Assembly (NCBI GenBank): GCA_030430845.1
Contig: JAUIKE010000030.1
Location: 1 to 60,801 of the forward strand
Source of the DNA: Bacteroidia bacterium
GTDB taxonomy: Bacteria > Bacteroidota > Bacteroidia > Chitinophagales > Saprospiraceae
Direction: 5' to 3'
DNA length: 60,801 bases
Below are positions 1-8,928 of the stretch, piece by piece. The notes under the pieces were generated by a model. The model worked only from the letters and a program-made list of their open reading frames with translations. It did not search any database and had not been told where the DNA came from. The position numbers were made by a program, and so were the translations under genes. How positions within the stretch are numbered: position 1 is the first letter of the stretch; every line of letters starts with the position of its first letter.

Positions 1-1930
1 TCGTTGAAGGCGGCCCACCAAGCACCCCTGCTCTGGTCGTTTCGACGACCAGGCTAGGCTCCCAGGGCGTTCTTGTGGGAGGCTGCAACCACATGATTTG
101 GGTGACTTCCTGGCTTAACCACTCTCCGGTTTTTGGATCCTGAAATGGGAATAGGGTGGTAATCACCAACCGATTCCCGTCCCAGCTTGTAGTCGACCTG
201 GGGGATTTACTTGTTGTTCGCCCCATGTTAACAGCGTTCTCGGTCTCGGATCCATCCAGCGCATAATGGTATCGGATCAGCGGTTGAATTTCCCTGGGTA
301 AAAAGAAAACCCTTTCGACTTCAAGTTGGTCTTCGCTATGTAAAATAGAAATGCGATCACCCCAGCCACTTCCGAGGGTAGCTACAGGAGGCGGGGCTGC
401 CTGACCGGTAGGTGGGGCAGCACTGAGTAAGGCTGTGGACCATGTCCCGGAAAAGTCAGGATTCGGCAATGCTTTGGAGCGTGCTCCCAGGTCACCCCGG
501 TCGGTCCGAGAATAAGTTTGTACGGGGCTGCCGGATCCGCGAGGCGGCGGTACATAAGGATCGTCTGCATCTCCGGGAACTCTCGGATGAAGGATCAAGG
601 AGGCTTCGTATTCTTTTACGATACCATCCATAATCGGGATTACCCAAGGAAAATAGTCTTTTACGTCAATTTCTTCCCGGGGATCGACTCCCAAATCGAA
701 TAACCGTACCAGATTATCAGGATTGGGATCGGGCATTTCCGTGCTGAAATGATACCAAAGCTTCCAGTTCCTCCATTTAACGGCCATTACATGACCTTCT
801 CGGGCTAAGAATATGGTACTTTCCCTGTTAGATTTAGATTGCTTGCCTTCCAGGAAAGGAAGTTGATTGACACCATCTATGAGCCGATCCTTAGGTACGA
901 TCCCAGGAGCACCTACAGCAGCTGCAATGGTGGGATAGAGATCAATTTCGTGCATCATTTCGTTGGAAACCCGGCCCGGCTCTATTCGTCCTGGCCACCG
1001 GATCACGCAGGGCGTTCGGATACCTCCTTCCATAGCGGAATTGTAGTAGCCACGCCAGGGGCCGGCGGATCCACGCCAGGGGCGCCTCATTTCGGCACCA
1101 TTGTCGGTGCACCAGATGACCAGGGTGTTCTCTTCGATACCTAGTTGTTCGATCGCTTTTAAAATCAAACCGACATTGTAATCCACATCTGCCATGGCAT
1201 CGCCCATATCGCCGGCCCCAGTGGTTCCGGCAAAGTCAGGGTGGGGTAGGGCAGGAAAATGGACCTGAGTCATTGGGTAGTAGAGAAAAAAGGGTTTTTG
1301 TTGGCGAACATTTTTTTCCATGAAGTCGATCCCTCTCAGAGCCGCTTCCCGGTCTAAGGTGCGTCGGGATTCGAGATTAAAAGGCTTGACTCTCCTGGAA
1401 GGCTCTCCTGCTTTGCCTTCCCAAATATAAGGTACGTCCACCTGGCTAGAGTCAAAGCCTTCAAAGGAAGTAAACTGAGCGGCATGGCTTGTTTCCGGAA
1501 TGCCAAACCACTCGTCAAAGCCCTGGTGGGTCGGCTCCCGACGGCCTTCCCAGTCCGGTCCGCCAACATGCCATTTTCCATATAGGGCAGTGGAGTAGCC
1601 CCGTTTTTTGAGCGCTTCGGCAATGGTTTCTTCCCATAGGGTTATACCTCTAACATATCCCTTTCCTGTGCGAACGGCATAGCGCCCGGTAAGAATGGCT
1701 GACCTGGAGACCACACAGGAATATTCTACATTAAAATTGGTGAGTCGAATGCCTTCAGCTCCGATCCGGTCGATATTGGGGGTGGGTACCCCTCGGGCAC
1801 CACCGTAGGAACTTACCTCTCCGACACCCAGGTTGTCGGGGAACATCAAAACGACGTTGACTGGTTTTTGCGCCCTAAGAAGGGTGGTTAATAAAAAGAA
1901 AAGAAGGAAATTGGCTAGCAACTGTTTCAT
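1..1930 (-). CDS. Secreted arylsulfatase, 3' end outside window
   Basis: Predicted exported sulfatase (alkaline-phosphatase fold) that would remove sulfate esters from polysaccharides. Translation starts at the ATG at 1930; the frame stays open to position 1, so about 643 residues are visible and the C-terminus is missing. Residues 1-21 are a Sec signal peptide. Metal-site motifs are FPDNLG (D32-N33), YGKWHVGG and CTDNGAEM. The formylglycine-type nucleophile would be C72 in CVVSR followed by SAILTGR; families normally show C-x-P/A-x-R, so Val at the third position is odd. After the catalytic domain (about residue 490 on) there is a Gly/Pro-rich stretch and an extra beta-rich segment beginning NPDFSGTWST. 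The gene starts 13 bases after the stop of the molybdoenzyme gene upstream, so the two are probably co-transcribed. The family call is firm; substrate unknown. Confidence 0.88.
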   Translation of the reverse strand, partial: MKQLLANFLLFFLLTTLLRAQKPVNVVLMFPDNLGVGEVSSYGGARGVPTPNIDRIGAEGIRLTNFNVEYSCVVSRSAILTGRYAVRTGKGYVRGITLWEETIAEALKKRGYSTALYGKWHVGGPDWEGRREPTHQGFDEWFGIPETSHAAQFTSFEGFDSSQVDVPYIWEGKAGEPSRRVKPFNLESRRTLDREAALRGIDFMEKNVRQQKPFFLYYPMTQVHFPALPHPDFAGTTGAGDMGDAMADVDYNVGLILKAIEQLGIEENTLVIWCTDNGAEMRRPWRGSAGPWRGYYNSAMEGGIRTPCVIRWPGRIEPGRVSNEMMHEIDLYPTIAAAVGAPGIVPKDRLIDGVNQLPFLEGKQSKSNRESTIFLAREGHVMAVKWRNWKLWYHFSTEMPDPNPDNLVRLFDLGVDPREEIDVKDYFPWVIPIMDGIVKEYEASLILHPRVPGDADDPYVPPPRGSGSPVQTYSRTDRGDLGARSKALPNPDFSGTWSTALLSAAPPTGQAAPPPVATLGSGWGDRISILHSEDQLEVERVFFLPREIQPLIRYHYALDGSETENAVNMGRTTSKSPRSTTSWDGNRLVITTLFPFQDPKTGEWLSQEVTQIMWLQPPTRTPWEPSLVVETTRAGVLGGPPST

Positions 1931-1943
1931 GGATGATAATTTT

Positions 1944-4199
1944 TTACCCTAACACCTGCGTCCCATTAAGAAAGGGTTGATCGTAGAATCGTTTTTCGGT
2001 CGCCTGATATAAGGCGTTGGCAACGGCTGCAAAAACAGGTGGGAAGGTCGGTTCTCCTAGGCCTGTTGGATCTATATTGTTTTGAACAAAATGGATATCA
2101 ATTGCTTTTGGGGCTTCACTCATCCTGATGATACGGTATTTGTCAAAATTGCTTTGCTCCGGCATGCCATCTTTAAAAGTTAAGGAACCATATAGGGCGT
2201 TGCCAATACCATCTACGATCGCCCCTTCAGCTAAATTGGAGGCCGCATCGGGATTGACCACAATTCCACAATCAACAGCACAGTGAACTTTATGGATTAC
2301 AGCTTTGCCATTTTCAATAGTCAAATCAACTACCTGCGCCGCATAAGAATTGTGGCAGAAATAGGCAGAAACGCCGCGGTGGACATTGGCTTGCCCTGGC
2401 CCCCAGCCGGATTTTTCCCGAACCAGCTTCAATACTCCGGCATAACGCTCGGCATCATAATCGTTTCGTTCTCCGACGGGATTCGTTTTGGCACGCTCGA
2501 GGAGTTCCAGACGGAATTCGATGGGATCTTTACCCATCTCTTCGGAAAGTTCATCTAAAAATGACTGTTCGGCACAGGCCATGAAATTGGAACGCGGCGC
2601 CCGAAAAGAACCGATGGTAACATTGGAATTGATTGTCCAGCTTTCTGCGAGATAGTTATCGACCGCCCCCGCCGGGAATCTGTTGGCAAAAAGGGGACTT
2701 TCGGGGACACCGCCGGCCTTTACATGTAATCCTATCAAATTGTTATCAGCATCTATAGCAGCCCGATAGGTAGCCTGATAGCTTGGGCGATAAATCCCTC
2801 CGCTCATATCATCTTCCCGGGTATAGATCAGCTTGATCGGGGCATTCATTTTTTGTGAGATGAGGGCTGACTCGATGAGCCAATGAGCGTAGGATCTGCG
2901 TCCATATCCTCCTCCAAGCCGGGTCATTTGGATATCAATATTTTCTACTGGAATACCCAGCCGTGCTGACACTGCCTGTTCTGTCAACTCCGGTTTTTGC
3001 AGAGGCCCTTTTAGTTCCACTTTTTCCGGACTTACATGAGCAAAGAAATTCATGGGCTCCATGCAATTGTGAGCAAGGAAGGGAGCTGTATAGGTACGCT
3101 CGATGACCTTTGCCGCTTTCTGGAAGGCAGATTCCGGATCACCATCCTGGCGAACTACCTGCCCTGGCTGGGCACCTACTTCAGACATTTTATCCAGGTG
3201 GGAGGCTGTGCTCTCTAATCCAGCGGGAATGGTTAGCTTTTGCTTGGATCCTCCATAGAAGACTCTTTCCTCTGAATAAGTGCTGAATGGTTCCCACTGG
3301 ACATTGATCGCCTTTTTGGCTTTCATGACTTCCCAGGTGGAATTTCCAACGATGGCGACGACTTCAAGGAAAGTACAGGTGTCAAAATGCTGCCGCTCGT
3401 AATCATCGGCTAAGACTTTGATGGGAAAAACATCCCGAATCCCGGGCATGGACCTGACCGCTGTATCATCCACTGATTTTAATTTCATGCCAAAAGCCGG
3501 AGGGTGGACGATCATAGCGATGAGCATTCCTTCCTTTTGAGTGTCGATACCAAACAAAGGCTTTCCAGTAACAATCTTTTTACCATCCACATTTCTTTGC
3601 GAAGTACCAATGATCTTGAAATCCTTGATGTCCTTCAGTTCTACTTCTTCCGGAACCGGGATATGTGCGGCAGCTGAGGCCATTTCGCCGTAGCCGGCGG
3701 ATTGACCGCTGTGTTGATGATGCAATACGCCGGCCTCAGTGGTGATCTCCTCCACCGGTACCTGCCAGGCCTGAGCAGCCGCTTCTTGTAACATCTGGCG
3801 GGCGGAAGCGCCGGCCATACGAAGACTCTGCCAGCCCCGGCGGATCGCCTGGCTGCCTCCGATGAATTGTCGAGTATAGGCGTCCGTATTCAGGGGAGCT
3901 TGTTCCACGACCACCTTTTTCCAGTCTACATCCAGTTCTTCAGCGATGATCATTGGCATGGAAGTCTTTACATTCTGCCCACCTTCCGGGTTGGGCGACA
4001 TAATGGTGACCACGCCATTCTCTCCGATCTTGAGGTAGGCATTGAGATCAAACCATTCTTCCGGCATAGTAAATTCAGCTTCATTTATATTATTTTGACA
4101 GGAAGCCAGCCAGCTAAAGCTAAGGAGCATACCTCCTCCGGCGAGGGCTGAAGTTTTTAAAAAGGAACGTCTGTTGTAGGAAGTTTTGATGGTTGCCAT
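1944..4199 (-). CDS. Xanthine dehydrogenase-family molybdopterin-binding subunit (isoquinoline 1-oxidoreductase beta-like)
   Basis: Large catalytic subunit of a molybdenum hydroxylase, 751 residues, the length of IorB/aldehyde-oxidase-type subunits. It begins with a twin-arginine signal (YNRRSFLKTS, residues 8-17) followed by a hydrophobic stretch and a lipobox-like LASC, so it should fold with cofactor in the cytoplasm and be exported by Tat. The hammerhead region (KIVTGKPLFGIDTQ, near residue 207), the cofactor loop LGGGYGRRSYAHW and the C-terminal GLGEPTFPPVFAAVANALY, which carries the catalytic Glu of the family, are all present. Partner 2Fe-2S subunits are normally encoded next door; none is seen here, so the electron-transfer partner must lie elsewhere or be absent. 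The sulfatase gene follows after 13 bases. Substrate cannot be told from sequence. Confidence 0.87.
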   Translation of the reverse strand: MATIKTSYNRRSFLKTSALAGGGMLLSFSWLASCQNNINEAEFTMPEEWFDLNAYLKIGENGVVTIMSPNPEGGQNVKTSMPMIIAEELDVDWKKVVVEQAPLNTDAYTRQFIGGSQAIRRGWQSLRMAGASARQMLQEAAAQAWQVPVEEITTEAGVLHHQHSGQSAGYGEMASAAAHIPVPEEVELKDIKDFKIIGTSQRNVDGKKIVTGKPLFGIDTQKEGMLIAMIVHPPAFGMKLKSVDDTAVRSMPGIRDVFPIKVLADDYERQHFDTCTFLEVVAIVGNSTWEVMKAKKAINVQWEPFSTYSEERVFYGGSKQKLTIPAGLESTASHLDKMSEVGAQPGQVVRQDGDPESAFQKAAKVIERTYTAPFLAHNCMEPMNFFAHVSPEKVELKGPLQKPELTEQAVSARLGIPVENIDIQMTRLGGGYGRRSYAHWLIESALISQKMNAPIKLIYTREDDMSGGIYRPSYQATYRAAIDADNNLIGLHVKAGGVPESPLFANRFPAGAVDNYLAESWTINSNVTIGSFRAPRSNFMACAEQSFLDELSEEMGKDPIEFRLELLERAKTNPVGERNDYDAERYAGVLKLVREKSGWGPGQANVHRGVSAYFCHNSYAAQVVDLTIENGKAVIHKVHCAVDCGIVVNPDAASNLAEGAIVDGIGNALYGSLTFKDGMPEQSNFDKYRIIRMSEAPKAIDIHFVQNNIDPTGLGEPTFPPVFAAVANALYQATEKRFYDQPFLNGTQVLG

Positions 4200-4915
4200 G
4201 GTCTGATTTTTTCATACTGACTCAATTTACTGAAAATCTCGCTGATTGTTTTTACAGGTAATCCACTCCGTCACCGGATCCATCGAAAGAATTTTAGCAT
4301 GGGTTCGTTATTTAAGAGCGATATTTCAATATTTTAATGGAATGTACATTGGGTAGGTTTCTCAATTAAAGATAAGATTTTCAGATTGCATTGTTCCGGT
4401 TTCACAAGCGTTCGTTTTACGTTCGTGGCAGTTTAGAGACCTACGGTTGGGACGGAACCTGACATGTCCTTTGTCCGCGATTGTTCCCTAAGGCTGGTGG
4501 CCCGTACGGGCCTTACCCAATATATGACCAGTTTCCAAACTGGTGATTATTAACTCCAGCTTGGAAACTAATAAAAGATGGTCCTTTCTGGGACTGAGGG
4601 AATCCCAAAACCTATTTTATTTAAATTTAGGCGTGAGATAAGCTTACTATGTCTACTCTAAATCAGAAGAAATTTGACCTAAAGGGATATCTTACTTTTT
4701 TTTGGAGGTCCGAAAATTAATGTTTCTCGTCTCAGGCGGGGTTTCGCCAGTTTGGAAACTGACGAGGTATGTGGTACGGCCCGTACGGGCCACCAACGTA
4801 ACATAGACAGATCAGGATCCGTCCCAACCGTAGGTTTCCAAACTGCCTTACGTTGTTCGTGACAGTTTCCAAACTGGCGAACGTCATTCGCAAAACCCTT
4901 TTAAGCTTTTCAAAC
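4200..4915. repeat. Gene-free region with long imperfect inverted repeat and CAGTTTCCAAACTG units
   Basis: No convincing gene. The region is built of inverted repeats: CCTACGGTTGGGACGG at 4440-4455 returns inverted at 4819-4834, and GGTGGCCCGTACGGGCC at 4496-4512 returns inverted at 4778-4794 (its core GGCCCGTACGGGCC is itself a perfect palindrome). Sequence around the first pair also matches imperfectly for about 40 bases. Hairpin-forming CAGTTTCCAAACTG-type units occur near 4528-4543, 4747-4761, 4833-4845 and 4863-4877. The arms flank about 265 bp of AT-rich sequence with no transposase, so this looks like a MITE-like or decayed palindromic element sitting between divergent genes. Confidence 0.6.
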
Positions 4916-5515
4916 ATGCGAAAAAAGAAAAACAAAACCGGCTCCTTTTTTAAATCCACTCCACGCGAATTAAAAGCCTTCCTGTGTGGAATAGGAGAAT
5001 CCGAAATAAAGGAGCATACCATTAGGATCTATAACTACCCTTTCGAACCGGCCACCGTTTTTCCCGAAAAAGAAATAAAGGCAGAGGATATAACCGAAAT
5101 CCACCTGGATCAATACCCACCTACCCTTATGATCGGCACAGAGTTGATCTTCATTTCCCGGGAATATGCTGATGAGCTGGAAGCATTTGCAAAAAGGAAT
5201 CAAATTGATTTGATAAAAAGAGCCTCCAATTGGACCTGGATTACCGAACCTTTCTTAGATACCGAATTCAACGATGAGCAAAAAGCCCGAACCCTCGATA
5301 TCCTGAAAGAAAACGGCTTTTCAGAAAAAGAAGTTAAAGCGCTTCGCGAAGAAGTCGGTGAGCAAATGTACAAATACAACTTTGATACCATGCTCTGGGA
5401 ATGGGTACACCTGGGCCTGTCGGACGTGCTGGCAGCTATGCGCCCCTGCTTGGATATAAAAGCCTTTGAAAGTTTCTATTGGCGAGCGATGGAAATTGAG
5501 CAGAGGAGTTTATAA
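4916..5515 (+). CDS. Hypothetical protein (199 aa)
   Basis: Unknown soluble protein, no signal peptide or membrane segment. I chose the ATG at 4916 (MRKKKNKTG) rather than one at 4853 because the intervening 63 bases lie inside the CAGTTTCCAAACTG repeat element and read as repeat-encoded peptide. The protein is charged and rich in Glu/Lys, with a likely helical second half (residues 120-199) ending in several aromatic residues. It converges with and overlaps by 6 bases the end of the GH95 gene on the other strand. I recognise no family; the long, compositionally normal frame and absence of a comparable frame opposite are the reasons to call it. Confidence 0.6.
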   Translation: MRKKKNKTGSFFKSTPRELKAFLCGIGESEIKEHTIRIYNYPFEPATVFPEKEIKAEDITEIHLDQYPPTLMIGTELIFISREYADELEAFAKRNQIDLIKRASNWTWITEPFLDTEFNDEQKARTLDILKENGFSEKEVKALREEVGEQMYKYNFDTMLWEWVHLGLSDVLAAMRPCLDIKAFESFYWRAMEIEQRSL

Positions 5516-7912
5516 AATCTCATATCTCTTATCCTTCTCCGTTTCAAATTCTTTTAACCCCTCCGGTAGCATGATTTTGCAGGTTTTTCCGGCAGTCGAC
5601 AACACACTTACCTTCGTCAATTCTCCGTTTTCCCATTCAAAATCCAGCTCAAAGCCGCCACGGGCTTTGACGCCTTTAAATGCACCTTTCGACCATTCTT
5701 TCGGCAGGGCAGGTAATAGCTCGATCACCCCTTCATGTGATTGAATGAGCATCTCGGTGATGCCGGCCGTTACGCCGAAACTGCCGTCTACCTGCAAGGG
5801 GGTAAAGCATTTGGCAAAAAGGGACATGTAGGCTTGTTCCTTGAGGTAGCCTTTAAAAATGCTGTTGGCCCGATCACCATCGCCGAGCCTTGCCCAGAGG
5901 GCCATTTTCCAGCCCCGGGAGAAGCCGGTACCGCCATCGCCCCGCTGCTCCAATACCTTTTTGACGGGCTCCACCAATTCGGGCGTTCTTTTGGCTGAGA
6001 TCACATTGCCGGGATACAGGCCGTAGAGATGCGAAAAATGACGGTGCTTGTCTTCCAATTGCTCGTAGTCTTCCGTCCATTCCTGCAGCATACCGTTTTT
6101 GCCTACCTGGGAAGGAACCAATCTGGCACGGGCAGCCTTCACTTCAGCAGCAAAGGCCGCATCCTTTTCCAGCACTTGTGCTGCCGAAAGATAGTAATCG
6201 AATAGATCCTTCAGGATCTGATTGTCCATCGTAGCGCCGTAGGTGATGGTCGTGAAATAATACATGCCGGTTACTTCGTCGTAAAAGTATTCGTAGCCTT
6301 CGCCTTTTGGCGGGTTTTCAGGGGAATTGGAGGGGTTCGTAACCAGCCACTGCCCGTTGGGATGCTCCACGAGAAAGTCGAGGAAAAACTGTACGGATCC
6401 TTTCATGACGGGATATATTTCGTCCAGGTATTCTTTATCCTGGGTAAACAAATAGTGCTCCCACAGATGCGTCGTCAACCATGCACCTCCTACAGTAAAG
6501 GTCCCCCAGGTAGGGCCGTCCATGGGAGCCGCTACTCGCCAGATGTCGGTATTTTGGTGGAAAACCCAGCCTCGGGCGCCGTAATGTTCGCGGGCGACCT
6601 GCGAGCCCTGGTCGGTCAGTTCCTTGACCATTGTTACCAGGGGCTCGGCCAGCTCGGATAAGTTGGCCGTTTCGACGGGCCAATAGTTCATTTCGGTATT
6701 GATGTTGGTGGTGTATTTGGAATCCCAGCTGGGGTTCATGTCTTTGTTCCAGATGCCCTGTAGGTTGGCCGGCTGAGTACCGGGGCGGGAGGAGGAGATT
6801 AGGAGATAGCGTCCGAAATTATACACTAAAGCAGCCAGTTGCGGATCGGGCGTACTTTGAATGCTCTCCATACGTTGATCAGTGGGTAAAAAGGAACTTT
6901 GAGTGGTAGGTAAAGTGAGTGAAACCCGATTGAAATAAGATTGATAGTCCTGTACGGCATCTTGAAAAATATCTTCAGCGCTTTGGTTTTGGAGGCTTTC
7001 CAGGTTGATGGATACTCGCTGAGCTGCATCTGCACTGACGTCTTTATAGTTCACAAAATTGGTGGCTGCTACAAAGTAAAGATCAACTGCATCCGCATCT
7101 TTGATTGTTAGTTTGGCATTTTCTGCCGATATACTTCCTCCAGTTGGTATCGCTTTTATTCTGGCTTCATATCGCAGTTGGCCTTCTACGCCCAGGTAAT
7201 CGGCCGACTTGCCGGTCAGTTTGAGTTGATCATCCCCCACGGCATCCATGCGAAAATAGTCGGTTGCATAATTGGAGTGGGCGCTGTTGCGGACTCCTCT
7301 TAACTCCGCATCGAAGGAAATGCTGCCGGGCGTATCTGAACTGAGGCGGATCAGGATGGTCTGATCCGGATAAGAAGCGATGACCTCTCTTTTGAAATGA
7401 ACGCCGTTTTTAGAATATTCGACGCTCGCAATACCGGTGGCAAGATCAAGTGATCGTTGGTAATCTAAAACAGTGTCCTGGTCAGGAAAAAACAGGTGCA
7501 GGTTTGCCAGTGCCTGGTACTTTTGTTGCTCGACCGGATAGCCCATCAGATGCCTGCCGAATAGTTTGTGAGCTTTGAGCGGCTGACCTTCAAAGATGTG
7601 TTTTTGAATTTGAGGCAGCACTTTGTATCCACCTTTAACGACGGTAGAGTAGGGGCCTCCCGACCAGTAGGTTTCTTCATTAAGCTGGATCTGTTCTTCT
7701 CCGTATTTGCCAAAAACCATGGCTCCGAGGCGCCCGTTACCCACAGGTAGGGCGTCTTCCCATTTTTTGGCTGGTTGCTTGTACCATAGGAAAGTAGTGG
7801 GATCGATGGAGGTGCCCAGGTTTTGAGCTTCCATATCTGTATGGGTATTTTGACAACTTATAAAGATACCCAGCAAGCAGCTTAAAAGAATGGAAGGTAG
7901 GATTTTTATCAT
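5510..7912 (-). CDS. Glycoside hydrolase family 95 alpha-L-fucosidase lipoprotein
   Basis: Predicted exo-acting alpha-1,2-L-fucosidase (a few GH95 members act on galactose), 800 residues, the usual GH95 size. N-terminal signal ends in a lipobox (GIFISC, Cys20), so the enzyme is probably a periplasmic or surface lipoprotein. The N-terminal beta-sandwich starts with PAKKWEDALPVGNGRLGAMV (residues 48-67), the hallmark of the family, with LNEETYWSGG following. The (alpha/alpha)6 barrel contains SRPGTQPANLQGIWN (375-389) and TNINTEMNYWP (402-411), whose N-x-N pair matches the conserved asparagines that activate water in GH95, and a NPSNSPEN stretch where the general acid Glu is expected. No SusC/SusD pair is nearby, so it is not in a classical polysaccharide utilisation locus. 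Confidence 0.92.
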   Translation of the reverse strand: MIKILPSILLSCLLGIFISCQNTHTDMEAQNLGTSIDPTTFLWYKQPAKKWEDALPVGNGRLGAMVFGKYGEEQIQLNEETYWSGGPYSTVVKGGYKVLPQIQKHIFEGQPLKAHKLFGRHLMGYPVEQQKYQALANLHLFFPDQDTVLDYQRSLDLATGIASVEYSKNGVHFKREVIASYPDQTILIRLSSDTPGSISFDAELRGVRNSAHSNYATDYFRMDAVGDDQLKLTGKSADYLGVEGQLRYEARIKAIPTGGSISAENAKLTIKDADAVDLYFVAATNFVNYKDVSADAAQRVSINLESLQNQSAEDIFQDAVQDYQSYFNRVSLTLPTTQSSFLPTDQRMESIQSTPDPQLAALVYNFGRYLLISSSRPGTQPANLQGIWNKDMNPSWDSKYTTNINTEMNYWPVETANLSELAEPLVTMVKELTDQGSQVAREHYGARGWVFHQNTDIWRVAAPMDGPTWGTFTVGGAWLTTHLWEHYLFTQDKEYLDEIYPVMKGSVQFFLDFLVEHPNGQWLVTNPSNSPENPPKGEGYEYFYDEVTGMYYFTTITYGATMDNQILKDLFDYYLSAAQVLEKDAAFAAEVKAARARLVPSQVGKNGMLQEWTEDYEQLEDKHRHFSHLYGLYPGNVISAKRTPELVEPVKKVLEQRGDGGTGFSRGWKMALWARLGDGDRANSIFKGYLKEQAYMSLFAKCFTPLQVDGSFGVTAGITEMLIQSHEGVIELLPALPKEWSKGAFKGVKARGGFELDFEWENGELTKVSVLSTAGKTCKIMLPEGLKEFETEKDKRYEIL

Positions 7913-7949
7913 TGGATATTTTTTGATTGGTGCTCAAATTTCAACCCCA

Positions 7950-8067
7950 TTAAATTTTATTTAGGAGGTCGTTTTAAGAAAAAAACGAAGTTTTTTTCTT
8001 AAAACGACCTCCTAAAAGAATATTATTGATTGTGTGAAAAGGCCAAAGGACTTTTTACACAACCCCA
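7950..8067. repeat. MITE-like hairpin element, copy 1
   Basis: A 118-bp unit shared with 50841-50954. Both contain AAATTTTATTTAGGAGGTCG, a long hairpin, then AAGGACTTTTTACACAACCCCA. Here the hairpin arms are 27 bp and perfect (7960-7986 and 7990-8016, loop GAA). The unit is preceded by CAACCCCA and ends in CAACCCCA (8060-8067). It sits between the end of the HMA-MauE gene and the start of the GH95 gene, and with its A/T tracts could also act as a transcription terminator for the copper island. Confidence 0.7.
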
Positions 8068-8105
8068 ATCCGGCTCAATACCCAATAATAACAAATTTTC
8101 CCTTT

Positions 8106-8846
8106 TTACATCATTCTGATCAACATCATTAATGCCATCACAATCATTACAGAGTTTTCGGTAAGCGTTACTTTGGTCATCGGCAAATTAAAAACCGTAC
8201 CGAGGCAGGCACATTGGATCTTTCTTTTATTCAACAGAGCTTTGGCCACGCCGACTGTCCCAATAGAAACAAGCACTAAAGTGATGGTATTCGTGACCAG
8301 CAAATTGACCCCGCTCAGATAGGCTAGACCTAAAGCCAATTCCACAAACGGATAGGCGAATCCATACCCGATCCAGCGTTTGGCGATTAGGTCGTAACTG
8401 GCAAACGAATAAGCAAAGCTTTTAACATCCAGTAATTTAAAGAAGGAAAAAACAACGAAAAAGCCCCCCATGAACATCTGCATCGCTTGCATGCCGTTCC
8501 ACTCTCCGGCAAGGAGCTGGCTTAATAGAACCCCACCGATCAGGTAAGAAAAAACGAGTAGTAGGGGAAATAGTCTCTTAATATCTGAGTCAGCCTCTGT
8601 ATGTTCTTCTGAGGCATGATCTACAGTAGGCTCTTCCCTTTTTTCAGTGATGGTGTAATGTCCAATCGCTTGCAGGGCCTGTTGCATGGTAGGAGTGTCA
8701 ACATGATTCTTCATACTGATCTCTGCATTACCAGAGGCTAATTCAATATTGATCTTATCAATGCCTGTGATACTGTTTAATGCTTTTTTTACATTCTGTA
8801 CACAGCCATTGCAGGTCATTCCGGTGATTTGATAGGTATGGTTCAT
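8106..8846 (-). CDS. HMA domain fused to MauE/DoxX-like membrane domain
   Basis: Predicted inner-membrane protein of 246 residues in the copper island. Residues 1-70 are a heavy-metal-associated (ferredoxin-fold) domain with the metal site GMTCNGC (residues 8-14), a cytoplasmic Cu(I) binder. A charged linker (about 71-88) leads to four or so hydrophobic segments (roughly 89-110, 124-140, 157-200, 228-244) and the motif CACLGTVFNLPMTKVTLTEN, typical of the MauE-like redox-associated membrane family. Such fusions are common next to copper pumps in Bacteroidota, but their biochemical role is not established; delivery of metal or reducing equivalents across the membrane is an inference. It is the last gene of the island, 82 bases after the AraC gene. 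Confidence 0.82.
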   Translation of the reverse strand: MNHTYQITGMTCNGCVQNVKKALNSITGIDKINIELASGNAEISMKNHVDTPTMQQALQAIGHYTITEKREEPTVDHASEEHTEADSDIKRLFPLLLVFSYLIGGVLLSQLLAGEWNGMQAMQMFMGGFFVVFSFFKLLDVKSFAYSFASYDLIAKRWIGYGFAYPFVELALGLAYLSGVNLLVTNTITLVLVSIGTVGVAKALLNKRKIQCACLGTVFNLPMTKVTLTENSVMIVMALMMLIRMM

Positions 8847-8928
8847 GATTCTTTTTGAAACAAAGATCAGGCTTTCACCGGCTTAATGCATTACAGCATA
8901 TTGGTTAGGTCTTATAAGATTTTGGTAT

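Noticed and set aside
4853..4915. N-terminal extension of the hypothetical gene at 4916
   Set aside because: Encoded by the CAGTTTCCAAACTG repeat unit, hence probably untranslated.
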